This document shows positions 45,159 through 53,347 of a DNA stretch of 64,000 nucleotides, piece after piece. The stretch lies in assembly GCF_000426525.1 (NCBI RefSeq), contig NZ_AUFN01000014.1, forward strand, positions 124,001-188,000, written 5' to 3'. Made by a program: the position numbers and the translations under genes. The DNA comes from Nocardioides alkalitolerans DSM 16699. GTDB lineage: Bacteria; Actinomycetota; Actinomycetes; Propionibacteriales; Nocardioidaceae. A model generated the notes under the pieces. That model made no database searches. It was not told the DNA's origin and saw only the letters and a list, made by a program, of their open reading frames with translations. Position 1 is the first letter of the stretch. Each line of letters starts with the position of its first letter.

Positions 45159-47279
45159 TCACTCCCTCGGGAGGCCGAGGCCCCGGGCGACGAGCCCCCG
45201 CTGGATGTCGTTCGTGCCGCCGCCGATCACGTACATCGGGGCCAGCCGGTGGGCCGCCTCGAAGCGTCCGGCGTCGAGCGCGCCCTCGGCACCGGCGGAC
45301 AGCAGGGCCCCGGGCCCGAGCAGGTCGAGCGCCACGCGGCCCAGCTCCTCCGCGAGATCGCCGCCGAGGATCGCGGCGACCGGACCGGCGATCCGCGCGT
45401 CGCCGTCGCTCACGGCCTGGGTCGCGTCGAGCACCAGGGCGCGGGCCGCCTGGAGCCGCGCGGCGAGCCGGGCCAGCCGGTCGCGTCCGACGTCGTCCGG
45501 CGGGGGCGAGCCCGGGCGGCGCAGGAGCGCGACCAGCTCGTCGAGGTGCCGGCGCAGGGTGGCGACCACGCCGCCCATCACGACCCGCTCGGCGGCGAGG
45601 GCGTCGGCGACCACCGCCCACCCGCCGTGCACCTCGCCGACCCGGGCGGCGTCCGGGACCCGCACGGCGTCGAGGAAGACCGTGCACGAGATCTCGCCCG
45701 AGAGCGCCACGTGCCGGTGCACCGTGATCCCGGGGCTGTCCATGGCCACGAGGAGGACCGTGATGCCGGCGTGGCGGGGCACGGCGTCGGGGTCCGTGCG
45801 GACGGCCAGCCAGACGTGCGTCGCGGTGTGGGCGCGCGTGGTCCAGACCTTCTGGCCGTCGACGACCCAGTCGTCGCCGTCGCGGACGGCCCTCGTGCGC
45901 AGCGACGCCAGGTCGGAGCCGGCCTCGGGCTCGGAGTAGCCGAGGCAGAAGGCCATGCGCCCCTCGCGCACGAGCGGGAGGAACGCGCCCTGCTGCGCGG
46001 GGGTGCCGTGCCGCAGGAGCGCGTGACCGATCAGCATGGTGGCGCTCATCGCCCGGTCCACGGGGCCGCCGGCGTACTTCATCTCCTCGTGCACGACCGC
46101 CTGCTCGACGGCCGTGGCCGCCCGGCCGCCGAGCCCGTCCGGCCAGCCGAGGGCGAAGAGCCCCGCGGCCGCGGCCTCCCCACGGACACCATCGGCGTCG
46201 TGCCCCGTCGGGTGCGCGGCGCAGACGGGGCGGGCGTGACGCGCCAGGAGGTCGCGGACCTCGCGTCGCAGGGCCTCCGCCGCGGGGCCGAGGTCGAAGG
46301 CGGGCAGGGGACGGCCGGCGTCGACCAGCCGGGCGACGACACCGCCCCCGAGGTCGGCCGAGGCGTCGTCGACGCCGGGCGAGCGCAGCAGGGTGAGGTC
46401 CGCGTGGACGCGCCGGAAGAGCCACGGCACCTCGTGCTCCTCGAAGTAGCCGACCGCGCCCAGCGTGTGCTGCGCGCCGGCGACCACGCCCGCAGCGCCG
46501 TCGCGCACGAGCCGCGCCGCCAGGGCCGCGACGTACGGACCGTCGGGACGGCCGTCCGCGAGCAGCCGCCCGGCCCGCCCGACGAGGGACCGCGCCGCGG
46601 CGACCTCGACGTGGCACGAGGCCACGCGCTGCTGCACCGCTCCGAAGGCACCGACCGGACGGCCGAACTGACGACGGGTGCCGGCGTGGGCGACGGCGAG
46701 CTCGTGCGCCCCGGCCGCGGCCTCGAGGCACCGGACGGCGAGGGCGAGGCGCAGGACGGCGACCGCCTCCTCCGCCGCACCGTCGGCCAGGGGGTGGCGC
46801 TCGGCGGGGCCGAGCGTGAGGCGGTGCCAGGCGGGCACGGCGAGTCCCGGCGCCGCCCGCCGCCCACGGACGGCCCGCAGCCCCACCTCCGTCTCCCCCA
46901 CCTCGAGCACGTGGGTGGCGTCACCCGCGCCCTCCAGAAGCACGTCGTCCGCGCCACCGACGACCACCAGCGGCCGCACCTCGCCGGCAGCGATCGCCGC
47001 CGCGAGACCGGGCAGCAGGCGCGCGGCGACGTACGCGTCGGCGATCGCGAACGGGCAGGCCCGACGCCCGAGCCGGGCGACGGCCGCGAGGAGGAAGTCG
47101 ACCGCGTCGTGCTCGGCGAGCTCCAGCCACCCGTGCCGGACGGCCACGGCCCGGACCGCGTCCAGGTCGCCCGTCGCCGCCGCGGTGGCGTCGCCCCAGA
47201 CCGCGTCCAGGAGCGCGCCGACGGACCGCCCGAGCTCCGTGACCTCGCCCTGCCGACTTCCTGCACGAGTGTCGTTCAT
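45159..47279 (-). CDS. Double-domain acyl-CoA dehydrogenase (fused FadE pair)
   Basis: A 706-residue chain holding two ACAD domains. The N-terminal half (about 1-330) is degenerate but has the C-terminal helical ACAD block AGTRRQFGRPVGAFGAVQQRVA. The C-terminal half (about 335-706) is complete, with FAD/substrate blocks FCLGYSEPEAGSDLASLRTRA, VDGQKVWTTRAHTA and GGGTNDIQRGLVARGLGLP. This equals the two subunits of alpha2beta2 FadE heteromers, such as ChsE1-ChsE2, joined in one gene. It starts at an ATG inside a palindrome bound probably by the divergent TetR. It should make an alpha,beta-unsaturated CoA ester. Confidence 0.88.
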   Translation of the reverse strand: MNDTRAGSRQGEVTELGRSVGALLDAVWGDATAAATGDLDAVRAVAVRHGWLELAEHDAVDFLLAAVARLGRRACPFAIADAYVAARLLPGLAAAIAAGEVRPLVVVGGADDVLLEGAGDATHVLEVGETEVGLRAVRGRRAAPGLAVPAWHRLTLGPAERHPLADGAAEEAVAVLRLALAVRCLEAAAGAHELAVAHAGTRRQFGRPVGAFGAVQQRVASCHVEVAAARSLVGRAGRLLADGRPDGPYVAALAARLVRDGAAGVVAGAQHTLGAVGYFEEHEVPWLFRRVHADLTLLRSPGVDDASADLGGGVVARLVDAGRPLPAFDLGPAAEALRREVRDLLARHARPVCAAHPTGHDADGVRGEAAAAGLFALGWPDGLGGRAATAVEQAVVHEEMKYAGGPVDRAMSATMLIGHALLRHGTPAQQGAFLPLVREGRMAFCLGYSEPEAGSDLASLRTRAVRDGDDWVVDGQKVWTTRAHTATHVWLAVRTDPDAVPRHAGITVLLVAMDSPGITVHRHVALSGEISCTVFLDAVRVPDAARVGEVHGGWAVVADALAAERVVMGGVVATLRRHLDELVALLRRPGSPPPDDVGRDRLARLAARLQAARALVLDATQAVSDGDARIAGPVAAILGGDLAEELGRVALDLLGPGALLSAGAEGALDAGRFEAAHRLAPMYVIGGGTNDIQRGLVARGLGLPRE

Positions 47280-47306
47280 GAACCGATAGTGAACGGGTAT
47301 CGTTCA
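47274..47306. promoter_or_regulatory. TetR operator region between fused ACAD and tetR
   Basis: Two inverted repeats: GTTCATGAAC (47274-47283, perfect, containing the ACAD start codon) and TGAACGGGTATCGTTCA (47290-47306, 6-bp perfect arms, 5-base spacer). CGATA/TATCG arms overlap the second. The shared half-site GAAC/GTTC suggests cooperative binding by the TetR protein encoded at 47340. Confidence 0.75.
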
Positions 47307-47339
47307 GGTAGTCAAGGTCCGTCGTCCCCAGGAGCATCG

Positions 47340-47951
47340 ATGCCCCGCCCCGTCCCCGTCCCCGAGCGCAGCGGACGCCCTCGCGACCCCGAGGTCGACC
47401 GCCGCGTGCTCGACGCCGCCGTCGACGTCTTCGCCCGGACCGGCTGGGCCGGGTTCAGCATCGACGCCGTGGCCCGGGCGGCCAGCGTGGGCAAGGCGTC
47501 GATCTACCTGCGCTGGAGCGGCAAGGAGGCGCTGCTGACCGAGGCGGTCGGGTCCGCCTTCGCGCCGATCAGCACGATCGACTCCGGGTCCGTGCGCGAC
47601 GACCTCCTGGCCCTGGCCCACCTGCTCCTCGACCTGTACGACGGCCCCACGGGCCTGGCCGCGCGCCGCATGGTGGTCGAGTCGGAGGCCACGCCGGGCC
47701 TCGCCGACCACTGGTCGGAGGTCCGGGCCGCCCAGGTGCGGGCCACCCGCGGCATCGTCCGCCGCGCGGTCCGTCGCGGCGAGCTGCCGGCCGGCACGTC
47801 GGTGACGCTGGTCGTCGACACCCTCTGCGGTGCCGCCATGCTGCGGTCCGTCGCCGTACCGGCACACCTGCGCGACACCGCCGGGCGCGCCCGGTCGCGC
47901 TACGCGCGGGAGCTCGTCGACTTCGTGCTGGCGGCAGCGACCCGGGGGTGA
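47340..47951 (+). CDS. TetR family transcriptional regulator
   Basis: A 203-residue repressor with the helix-turn-helix at residues about 25-70 (AAVDVFARTGWAGFSIDAVARAASVGKASIYLRWSGKEAL) and a helical C-terminal TetR_C-like domain. AGGAGC lies before the ATG. It faces the fused acyl-CoA dehydrogenase across a 60-base gap with two palindromes, so it very likely controls that gene and itself, with an acyl-CoA as probable inducer. Confidence 0.92.
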   Translation: MPRPVPVPERSGRPRDPEVDRRVLDAAVDVFARTGWAGFSIDAVARAASVGKASIYLRWSGKEALLTEAVGSAFAPISTIDSGSVRDDLLALAHLLLDLYDGPTGLAARRMVVESEATPGLADHWSEVRAAQVRATRGIVRRAVRRGELPAGTSVTLVVDTLCGAAMLRSVAVPAHLRDTAGRARSRYARELVDFVLAAATRG

Positions 47952-47960
47952 CCGGGGGCG

Positions 47961-48527
47961 TCAGACCGTGCGCGCGCCCTTCCGTGCCCGCGTACGGCGG
48001 TAGCGCCGTACCACCGCTCGGGTCTCCACGACGAGATAGGGGACCCCGAAGAACGGCACCACGGCGTACAGGACCCTGGACACAGCGGGCGAGGAGTCGT
48101 CGGCGGCGAGCAACCCGAACACGAGCATCATCCCGACGAGGACCGTCAGCGACAGCACACGCCACCGGGTCGCGGAGCTCGGACGACCACCGAGGGGACT
48201 CCGCTCGTCCGCGGTCTCCGGAGGCAGGCCGAGGAACCCGTCCACGACGTCGAAGAGGTCGTCCAGGTTCCGGTGCTCGGGGCCCTTGGCGGCGAGGTTC
48301 GAGCTCATGGTGAGCCGCCCGGCGGCCCGGACGATCGCGCCGCCGGGCACCGGCACGACCTGGGCTGACACCGTCGCGCCCCACGACCAGGCCGAGATCT
48401 TGGTCCCGAAGAACACGCCGAGGTGCACGTCGTCACGACCGCGGAACTTGGCCTCCTGGTGGACGGCTGCGACCAGCGCCTCGAAGACGCGATCGGGGTC
48501 CACCGGGAAGAAGCGCTCGTGCTGCAT
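47961..48527 (-). CDS. Hypothetical two-pass membrane protein
   Basis: A 188-residue protein. The N-terminal 95 residues (FFPVDPDRVFEALVAAVHQE, then KISAWSWGATVSAQVVPVPGGAIVRAAG) look like a START/SRPBCC-type or sensor-like soluble domain. Two close membrane helices follow at about 125-165, and there is a strongly basic tail. Not recognised. Convergent with tetR, divergent from the glycosylase gene. Confidence 0.6.
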   Translation of the reverse strand: MQHERFFPVDPDRVFEALVAAVHQEAKFRGRDDVHLGVFFGTKISAWSWGATVSAQVVPVPGGAIVRAAGRLTMSSNLAAKGPEHRNLDDLFDVVDGFLGLPPETADERSPLGGRPSSATRWRVLSLTVLVGMMLVFGLLAADDSSPAVSRVLYAVVPFFGVPYLVVETRAVVRRYRRTRARKGARTV

Positions 48528-48599
48528 GCGCACCGACCCTAGGGCTCCCCGACCCCCGCCGTCCGGGAGTTGCGAGCACAGCACCGGCACACTGGCCCG

Positions 48600-49154
48600 A
48601 TGCACGACGACGAGCTGGTCGACCACCAGGCCCGCACGCAGTGGCAGGGCGCCACCGTCCTCACCCTCGCGAGCCTCTGGCCCGAGCGCCCGCGCGCGAT
48701 GGTCGTCGGGCTCCACCCCGTGCCGTGCAGCGTCGAGGCCGGGCACTACTTCCAGGGTGCGGTCGGCCAGCGCCAGTTGCGACGCCTGACCGGGACGGGG
48801 CTCTTCGACGCCCCCGCCGACGACACCTTCTACGAGGCCGGTGCGCTCGCCGCCGGCGTCGGGTTCACCAACGTCGTGCCGCGCCCGGCCAGCGGCACGA
48901 ACGCCGTGTCGCCCGACGAGATCACGCTCGGCCGCGAGGTCGTCACCCGTGAGCTCGCCGCGCGCGAGGTCCCCCTGGTCGTCTGCCTCACGCGGCTCCC
49001 GGTCCAGGCCCTCCTCGGCAGCCCGGGCACGCCGGGCTTCCAGCGTGGCACGGTCGCGGGCGCCCGGGTGTTCCGCATGCCCGGGCCCTTCACCGCGCTG
49101 GCCGACGTGGCGCCCGCGCTCGACGACCTCCGGGTCTGGCTGGCCGACGCCTAG
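48600..49154 (+). CDS. Uracil/thymine-DNA glycosylase, MUG-like
   Basis: A 184-residue member of the mismatch-specific uracil-DNA glycosylase group. The first motif reads VVGLHPVPCSVEAGHYFQG, parallel to the MUG block GINPGxxSxxxGHxF, and the later TNVVPRPASGTNAVSPDE matches the family loop. MUG-like enzymes remove U or modified T opposite G in base-excision repair. The ATG at 48600 was chosen; the frame is open upstream. It converges with the HAD gene with a 4-base overlap. Confidence 0.82.
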   Translation: MHDDELVDHQARTQWQGATVLTLASLWPERPRAMVVGLHPVPCSVEAGHYFQGAVGQRQLRRLTGTGLFDAPADDTFYEAGALAAGVGFTNVVPRPASGTNAVSPDEITLGREVVTRELAAREVPLVVCLTRLPVQALLGSPGTPGFQRGTVAGARVFRMPGPFTALADVAPALDDLRVWLADA

Positions 49155-49831
49155 GGCAGGTCCTGGCCCAGGGCGGCGACCACCGCGGCCAGGTCGGCGG
49201 CGTCGTGCACCTCGTGGGCCGGCTGCGGACCGTCCGGGTCCACCACGTGCCCGGGCCGCACCAGACGTACGGCGACGAGCCCCGCCTCGAGCGCGCCCCG
49301 CACGTCGCGGGCCGAGGCCGCCACGTGCACCAGCGGCTCGGGGGCCGCCTCGGCCCGGGCCGCCGCGTAGATCTCCGGGCTCGGCTTGAACGCCCCGAGC
49401 CGCTGCGAGCTGAGCACGAGCGAGGGGTCGACGAGCGCGTGGGCCCGGGTGGCCCGGGCGAGGTCGTCGTCGACGTTCGACAGCAGCCCGACCCGCGCGT
49501 GCCCGGCCACCGCGGCCACGGCGTCGGTGACGTCGGGCCACAGCGGCCACTCCCCCACGCCGTCGTGCAGACGGTCCAGGTCGCCGGCGGCCAGCCGGGG
49601 CTCGAGGCCGAGCGCGTCGTACGTCGCGACCAGCGCGCTCCGCGACACCTCGCGGAACGTGGTCGGCGGCCGGGCGTCGCGCTGGGCGGCCTTGTTGCGG
49701 GCGTCCCAGGCGTCGTACAGCTCGGGCCCGGTCATGCCCCAGCCGCGCTCGGCCGCGATCTCGGCGAACGTGCGCGACGCCCCGGTGCGGGAGTCGGTGA
49801 GGGCGCTGAAGAGGTCGAAGGTGACGATCAC
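49151..49831 (-). CDS. HAD superfamily hydrolase, haloacid-dehalogenase type II-like
   Basis: A 226-residue HAD protein with motif I VTFDLFSALTDS, where Asp is the nucleophile and the second Asp is replaced as in dehalogenases, motif II in GLLSNVDDDLA, and Lys in GAFKPSPEIYAAA. The C-terminal SARDVRGALEAGLVAVRLVRPG forms motif IV. Type II 2-haloacid dehalogenases and small phosphatases share this plan. The missing +2 Asp favours the former, but the substrate is not proven. Confidence 0.85.
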   Translation of the reverse strand: MIVTFDLFSALTDSRTGASRTFAEIAAERGWGMTGPELYDAWDARNKAAQRDARPPTTFREVSRSALVATYDALGLEPRLAAGDLDRLHDGVGEWPLWPDVTDAVAAVAGHARVGLLSNVDDDLARATRAHALVDPSLVLSSQRLGAFKPSPEIYAAARAEAAPEPLVHVAASARDVRGALEAGLVAVRLVRPGHVVDPDGPQPAHEVHDAADLAAVVAALGQDLP

Positions 49832-49846
49832 GGGAGTGTCCTCGGC

Positions 49847-51208
49847 TCAGGCGGTCGGCACGACGAGCACGGCCCAGGCCAGGAGCGGCGCGATCACCAC
49901 GATCGACATGCCCCACTGCATGAGGCGCTTGAAGACGAGCTCGCGCTGGTCGGGCTCGGCGTTGGCGACCACCAGGGCACCGTTGGTGGAGAACGGGCTG
50001 CAGTCGACGACCGAGCTCGAGATGGCGAGGGCGGCGATGAGGCCGATGGCGCTGACCTGGTCGGTGAGCAGGAACGGCACGGCGAGCGGGATGAGCGCGC
50101 CGATGATGCCCGTGGTGGACGCGAACGCGGAGACCACGGCCCCGATGAGGCAGATGAGCAGCGCGGCGACGAGCGGCGCCCCGACGTCGGCGACGCCGTC
50201 GCCGAGCCAGTCGACGACACCCTGGTTCTGCAGCAGCGTCACGTAGGTGACGATGCCGCCGATGAGCAGGACTGTGCCCCAGCTGATCTTCTCGACCGCG
50301 CCCTTGGCCGAGGCCGGGAAGGCCAGCGTGAGGACGACCGCGATCGTCAGGGCGGTGAAGCCGACGTCGAGGTCGAAGCCGAGGGCACCGACCATGAGGG
50401 CGACGAGCCCCAGCAGCGTCACCGTGCGCTGGGTGTCGAGCCTCGTGACGTCGTCGCCCGACGTACCGGCCCCACCGACGGAGCGCTTGGCCTCGACGGC
50501 GGAGTGGGGTGTGCTGCGACCACCCTCGGTGCGGGTGGCGGTGAGCGACGCCTGCTCCGCCTCGGCGCCCATGGCGGCGACGGCCGCGTCCTCGCGACCG
50601 CGGGCGATGAGGGCGCGCCCGCCGAAGGCGACGTAGGTGACGACGGCGATCGTGGTGGCGGCGAGGAAGGTGGAGAAGAAGAGGAAGGTCTGGCTGCCCG
50701 GCAGGTCGTTCGACTCGACGACGCCGTTGGTGATGGAGCCGAAGATGCCGATGGGCGAGAAGCTGCCGGCGGTGGCGCCCTGCACGACCATCATGCCCAT
50801 CATCACGGGGTGGATCTGGTAGCGCACCGCGAAGCCCATGGCCACCGGGGCCACGATCGCGACGGCCGCCGGGCTGACCGCGCCGATGGCCGTGACCAGC
50901 GCGCAGACGACGAACATCGCCCAGGGCACGAGGGCCACGCGGCCACCGACGGCGCGCACCGAGCCGTGCACGATCCAGTCGACGGTGCCGTTGTTCTTGG
51001 CCAGGGCGAAGAGGTAGGTGACCCCCACCAGGATGACGAACAGGCCGCTGGGGAAGCCGGCGAGCACGTCGTCGGTCGTCGCGTCGTACACGGCGAGGCC
51101 CACGATGAACGACGCCACGAGCGCCAGCGCGCCCATGTTGACGCCGCGCACGGTGGCGACGAGGAAGACGATCACGAGGACCGCGAGCGAGATGATCTCG
51201 TGGGACAC
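49847..51208 (-). CDS. SLC13/MatC-like carboxylate carrier
   Basis: A 453-residue transporter with about 11-12 membrane helices in two halves joined by a polar loop (residues about 205-255). N-terminal MGALALVASFIVGLAVY and GSFSPIGIFGSITNGVV resemble the MatC dicarboxylate-carrier N-terminus, and the paired late loops TTGIIGALIPLAVPFLL and SSSVVDCSPFSTNGALVVA fit the ion-transporter fold. Likely uptake of a dicarboxylate or related acid. It is divergent from a GntR regulator across an interval with operator-like repeats. Confidence 0.8.
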   Translation of the reverse strand: MSHEIISLAVLVIVFLVATVRGVNMGALALVASFIVGLAVYDATTDDVLAGFPSGLFVILVGVTYLFALAKNNGTVDWIVHGSVRAVGGRVALVPWAMFVVCALVTAIGAVSPAAVAIVAPVAMGFAVRYQIHPVMMGMMVVQGATAGSFSPIGIFGSITNGVVESNDLPGSQTFLFFSTFLAATTIAVVTYVAFGGRALIARGREDAAVAAMGAEAEQASLTATRTEGGRSTPHSAVEAKRSVGGAGTSGDDVTRLDTQRTVTLLGLVALMVGALGFDLDVGFTALTIAVVLTLAFPASAKGAVEKISWGTVLLIGGIVTYVTLLQNQGVVDWLGDGVADVGAPLVAALLICLIGAVVSAFASTTGIIGALIPLAVPFLLTDQVSAIGLIAALAISSSVVDCSPFSTNGALVVANAEPDQRELVFKRLMQWGMSIVVIAPLLAWAVLVVPTA

Positions 51209-51246
51209 GGCGGAGCCACCCTTGCTTGGTCGGTGAGGACGGGTCA

Positions 51247-51302
51247 GTGACCTGGGTCACCTGCAACGTCCCGCACTATGTCAGTGGCTAGGCCTCCTGA
51301 CA
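51247..51302. promoter_or_regulatory. Operator region between SLC13-like and gntR genes
   Basis: GTGACCTGGGTCAC at 51247-51260 (5-bp perfect arms, N4) and an inverted repeat TGTCAG/CTGACA at 51279-51284 and 51297-51302. The first matches the motif also found at 18343, 37004 and 55662. The second lies 30 bases before the gntR start and suits autoregulation by the GntR protein. Confidence 0.6.
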
Positions 51303-51331
51303 ACTGAACCACGACTGGCTACGATCGCGTC

Positions 51332-51949
51332 ATGCCCGACGAGTCGAAGCGCACGCTGCCCCCGCTGCGACGGGAACGGCTCTACGAGAGCCTCGCGGCG
51401 CACATCTCCGACTTCATCGAGGCCCAGGGGCTCGTCAGCGGCGACCGCCTCCCGCCCGAGCGCCAGCTCGCGGCCGAGCTGGGGGTCAGCCGGGCCACGC
51501 TCTCCCGCGCGCTCGCCTCCCTGGAGACCCTCGGGCGGATCGAGGTGCGCCACGGCGTGGGCGCGCTCGTGCGCAGCTCCGACGGCCCGTCGGACACCCG
51601 GCTGCAGGAGCAGGTCGACAGCCGCCCGCGCACGGAGGTGGTGACGGCGCGCGAGTCGATGCTGGCCGGGCTCGCCCGGGCCGCGGCGGTGAACCCCAAC
51701 GACTCGCTGCGGGTCGCGATGCTGGCCGACGACGGTCGTCCGCGCACCTTCGACCTGACCTGGCGCTGCGTACGACGCCTCGCGGCCTCGCCGCTGCTCG
51801 TCGACCTCGACGACCTGCTGGCCGACAAGGCACCGGCGCCGCCCGACTCCCCCGCCCTGCGGGCCTCCCTGGACCGCCTCGCCGAGGCGATCATCCGGGC
51901 CGACGCGGGCGCCGCCGCCGTGGCGTGCCTCGGCATGCTGTCCGACTAG
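51332..51949 (+). CDS. GntR/FadR-type transcriptional regulator
   Basis: A 205-residue protein with an N-terminal winged helix (LYESLAAHISDFIEAQGLVSGDRLPPERQLAAELGVSRATLSRALASLETLGRIEVRHGVGALV). The C-terminal half is shorter than a full FCD domain but helical, with Asp/Ala-rich ends, so ligand sensing is uncertain. It is divergent from the SLC13-like carrier, its likely target, and convergent with pucR. Confidence 0.88.
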   Translation: MPDESKRTLPPLRRERLYESLAAHISDFIEAQGLVSGDRLPPERQLAAELGVSRATLSRALASLETLGRIEVRHGVGALVRSSDGPSDTRLQEQVDSRPRTEVVTARESMLAGLARAAAVNPNDSLRVAMLADDGRPRTFDLTWRCVRRLAASPLLVDLDDLLADKAPAPPDSPALRASLDRLAEAIIRADAGAAAVACLGMLSD

Positions 51950-51974
51950 ACGCCGACGCCCCGCCGGGCCGCGC

Positions 51975-53261
51975 TCAGCCCGCGACGCCCCGGAACCGCT
52001 CGAAGTCCCGCTGGTCGCCGGCCTTCCACAGCGGCACGCTCGCCTTGAGCACCAGCGTCAGCCCCACGACGAACTCCGGGTCGTGCAGCGACTCGCCGAA
52101 CAGCTCGTTGATGCGCTTCCAGCGGTAGCGCACGGTCTGCGCGTGCACCCCGAGCCGCGCGGCGATCGCCGGGGCACTGTCGCGCGACTCGAGCCACGCC
52201 AGCAGCGTCTCGGAGAGGATCTCGCGGGAGTTCGGCGTCTCCGCGAGCAGCGGCGACAGCAGGTCCTGCACCATGCCCTGGCGCAGGAGCGGCTCGGCGT
52301 GCAGCCACAGCTGCGTGCGGTGCTCGCTGCAGCGCAGCAACGGCCGGTCCGGCACGATGCCCGCCGCCGCCAGCGTCAACGTCGTGCGCACCCAGCGCAG
52401 CGCGTCACGCAGCTCCGCGGGGGCCACGGCCCACCCGAGGCTCAGGCGGTTGCCCTCCCCGGTGAGCACGGGATCGAGCACCTCCAGCACGTCGTCGACC
52501 TCGGCGGCCGGCACGAGCAGCAGCAGCCCGGCGGTGTCGGGACGCACGAGCACCCGGTCGAGCACCCGCGAGTCGGCGAGCAGACCGCGCACCCGGTGGC
52601 GCAGGGTCGTGGTCGCCTCCTCGCCCGCGTCACGGTCCCCGTGCTGCAGACCGGCGACGACGAGGCGCTCCGGCACCCGCCACTGGGCGGCCGCCGACAG
52701 GATGCGCAGACCCTCCCCCTCGGCACCCCGCAGCAGGGCGTCGAAGAGCCGACGCCGCGCCCGACCCCGGTCGGACTCGAGGCGGCGCCGCGCCACGTCG
52801 TACCCGATGCGGGTCTGCTCGACGAGGTGGTCGAGGTAGGCGAACATCCGGTCACCCAGCACCCCCAGCGCGTGCGCCGAGAGGTGGTGGGTGCGCGCCA
52901 GCGCGCGCAGGTGGCGCCACGCGTCCTGCGTGGCGATACGGAACGCGGCCTGGGTGGCGTCGAGGTCTCCCTCCTCCAGCGCCTCCCCCTGCCCCATCTG
53001 CCGGAACATGTCGTCGACCCGCGCGTTCGCGAACGGTCGCCCCTCGGTCACGGCCAGCAGGTGCTCGATCGCCGCCGAGACCGCGGTCTCGATCAGCTGG
53101 TGGCGGCGCCCGTCGGTCGGACCGGCGTAGCTGGCCACCTTGTCCTGGATCTCGTCGGCGATCTCCGCCGCGAGGTCGGCGGCCACCGCCCGTGCGGCGG
53201 CGGCGAGCTGTGCCGCCGCGGCGGCGTCCTCGGCCTTGATCGGCAACATCACGCTGCCCAT
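51975..53261 (-). CDS. PucR family helix-turn-helix regulator (copy 1)
   Basis: A 428-residue regulator. The long N-terminal part is a helical sensor-like region (AADLAAEIADEI, then FANARVDDMFRQMGQGEALEE), the middle is a GGDEF-like CdaR region, and the C-terminal PucR helix-turn-helix is ILSETLLAWLESRDSAPAIAARLGVHAQTVRYRWKRINELFG. Start 53261 has GGGAG at good spacing and matches the paralogue's N-terminus. An alternative GTG at 53351, coupled by GTGA to the upstream gene and with its own AGGAG, would add 30 residues. A paralogue lies at 57235, and both bracket the membrane/secreted genes they may control. Confidence 0.88.
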   Translation of the reverse strand: MGSVMLPIKAEDAAAAAQLAAAARAVAADLAAEIADEIQDKVASYAGPTDGRRHQLIETAVSAAIEHLLAVTEGRPFANARVDDMFRQMGQGEALEEGDLDATQAAFRIATQDAWRHLRALARTHHLSAHALGVLGDRMFAYLDHLVEQTRIGYDVARRRLESDRGRARRRLFDALLRGAEGEGLRILSAAAQWRVPERLVVAGLQHGDRDAGEEATTTLRHRVRGLLADSRVLDRVLVRPDTAGLLLLVPAAEVDDVLEVLDPVLTGEGNRLSLGWAVAPAELRDALRWVRTTLTLAAAGIVPDRPLLRCSEHRTQLWLHAEPLLRQGMVQDLLSPLLAETPNSREILSETLLAWLESRDSAPAIAARLGVHAQTVRYRWKRINELFGESLHDPEFVVGLTLVLKASVPLWKAGDQRDFERFRGVAG

Positions 53262-53347
53262 GGCGCTCCCATCGTGTCCCTCCCCGAGTGCTGCGACCCG
53301 CCGCGAGCGCGACGGGCTCCTCCCCTGCTGCTGCGCGGCCGAGCCGT

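Noticed and set aside
47961..51266. A 1101-codon open frame on the minus strand running across the glycosylase, HAD and carrier genes
   Set aside because: Only its last 188 codons (47961-48527) show a protein-like sequence; the rest is a frame-shifted shadow of three recognised genes.
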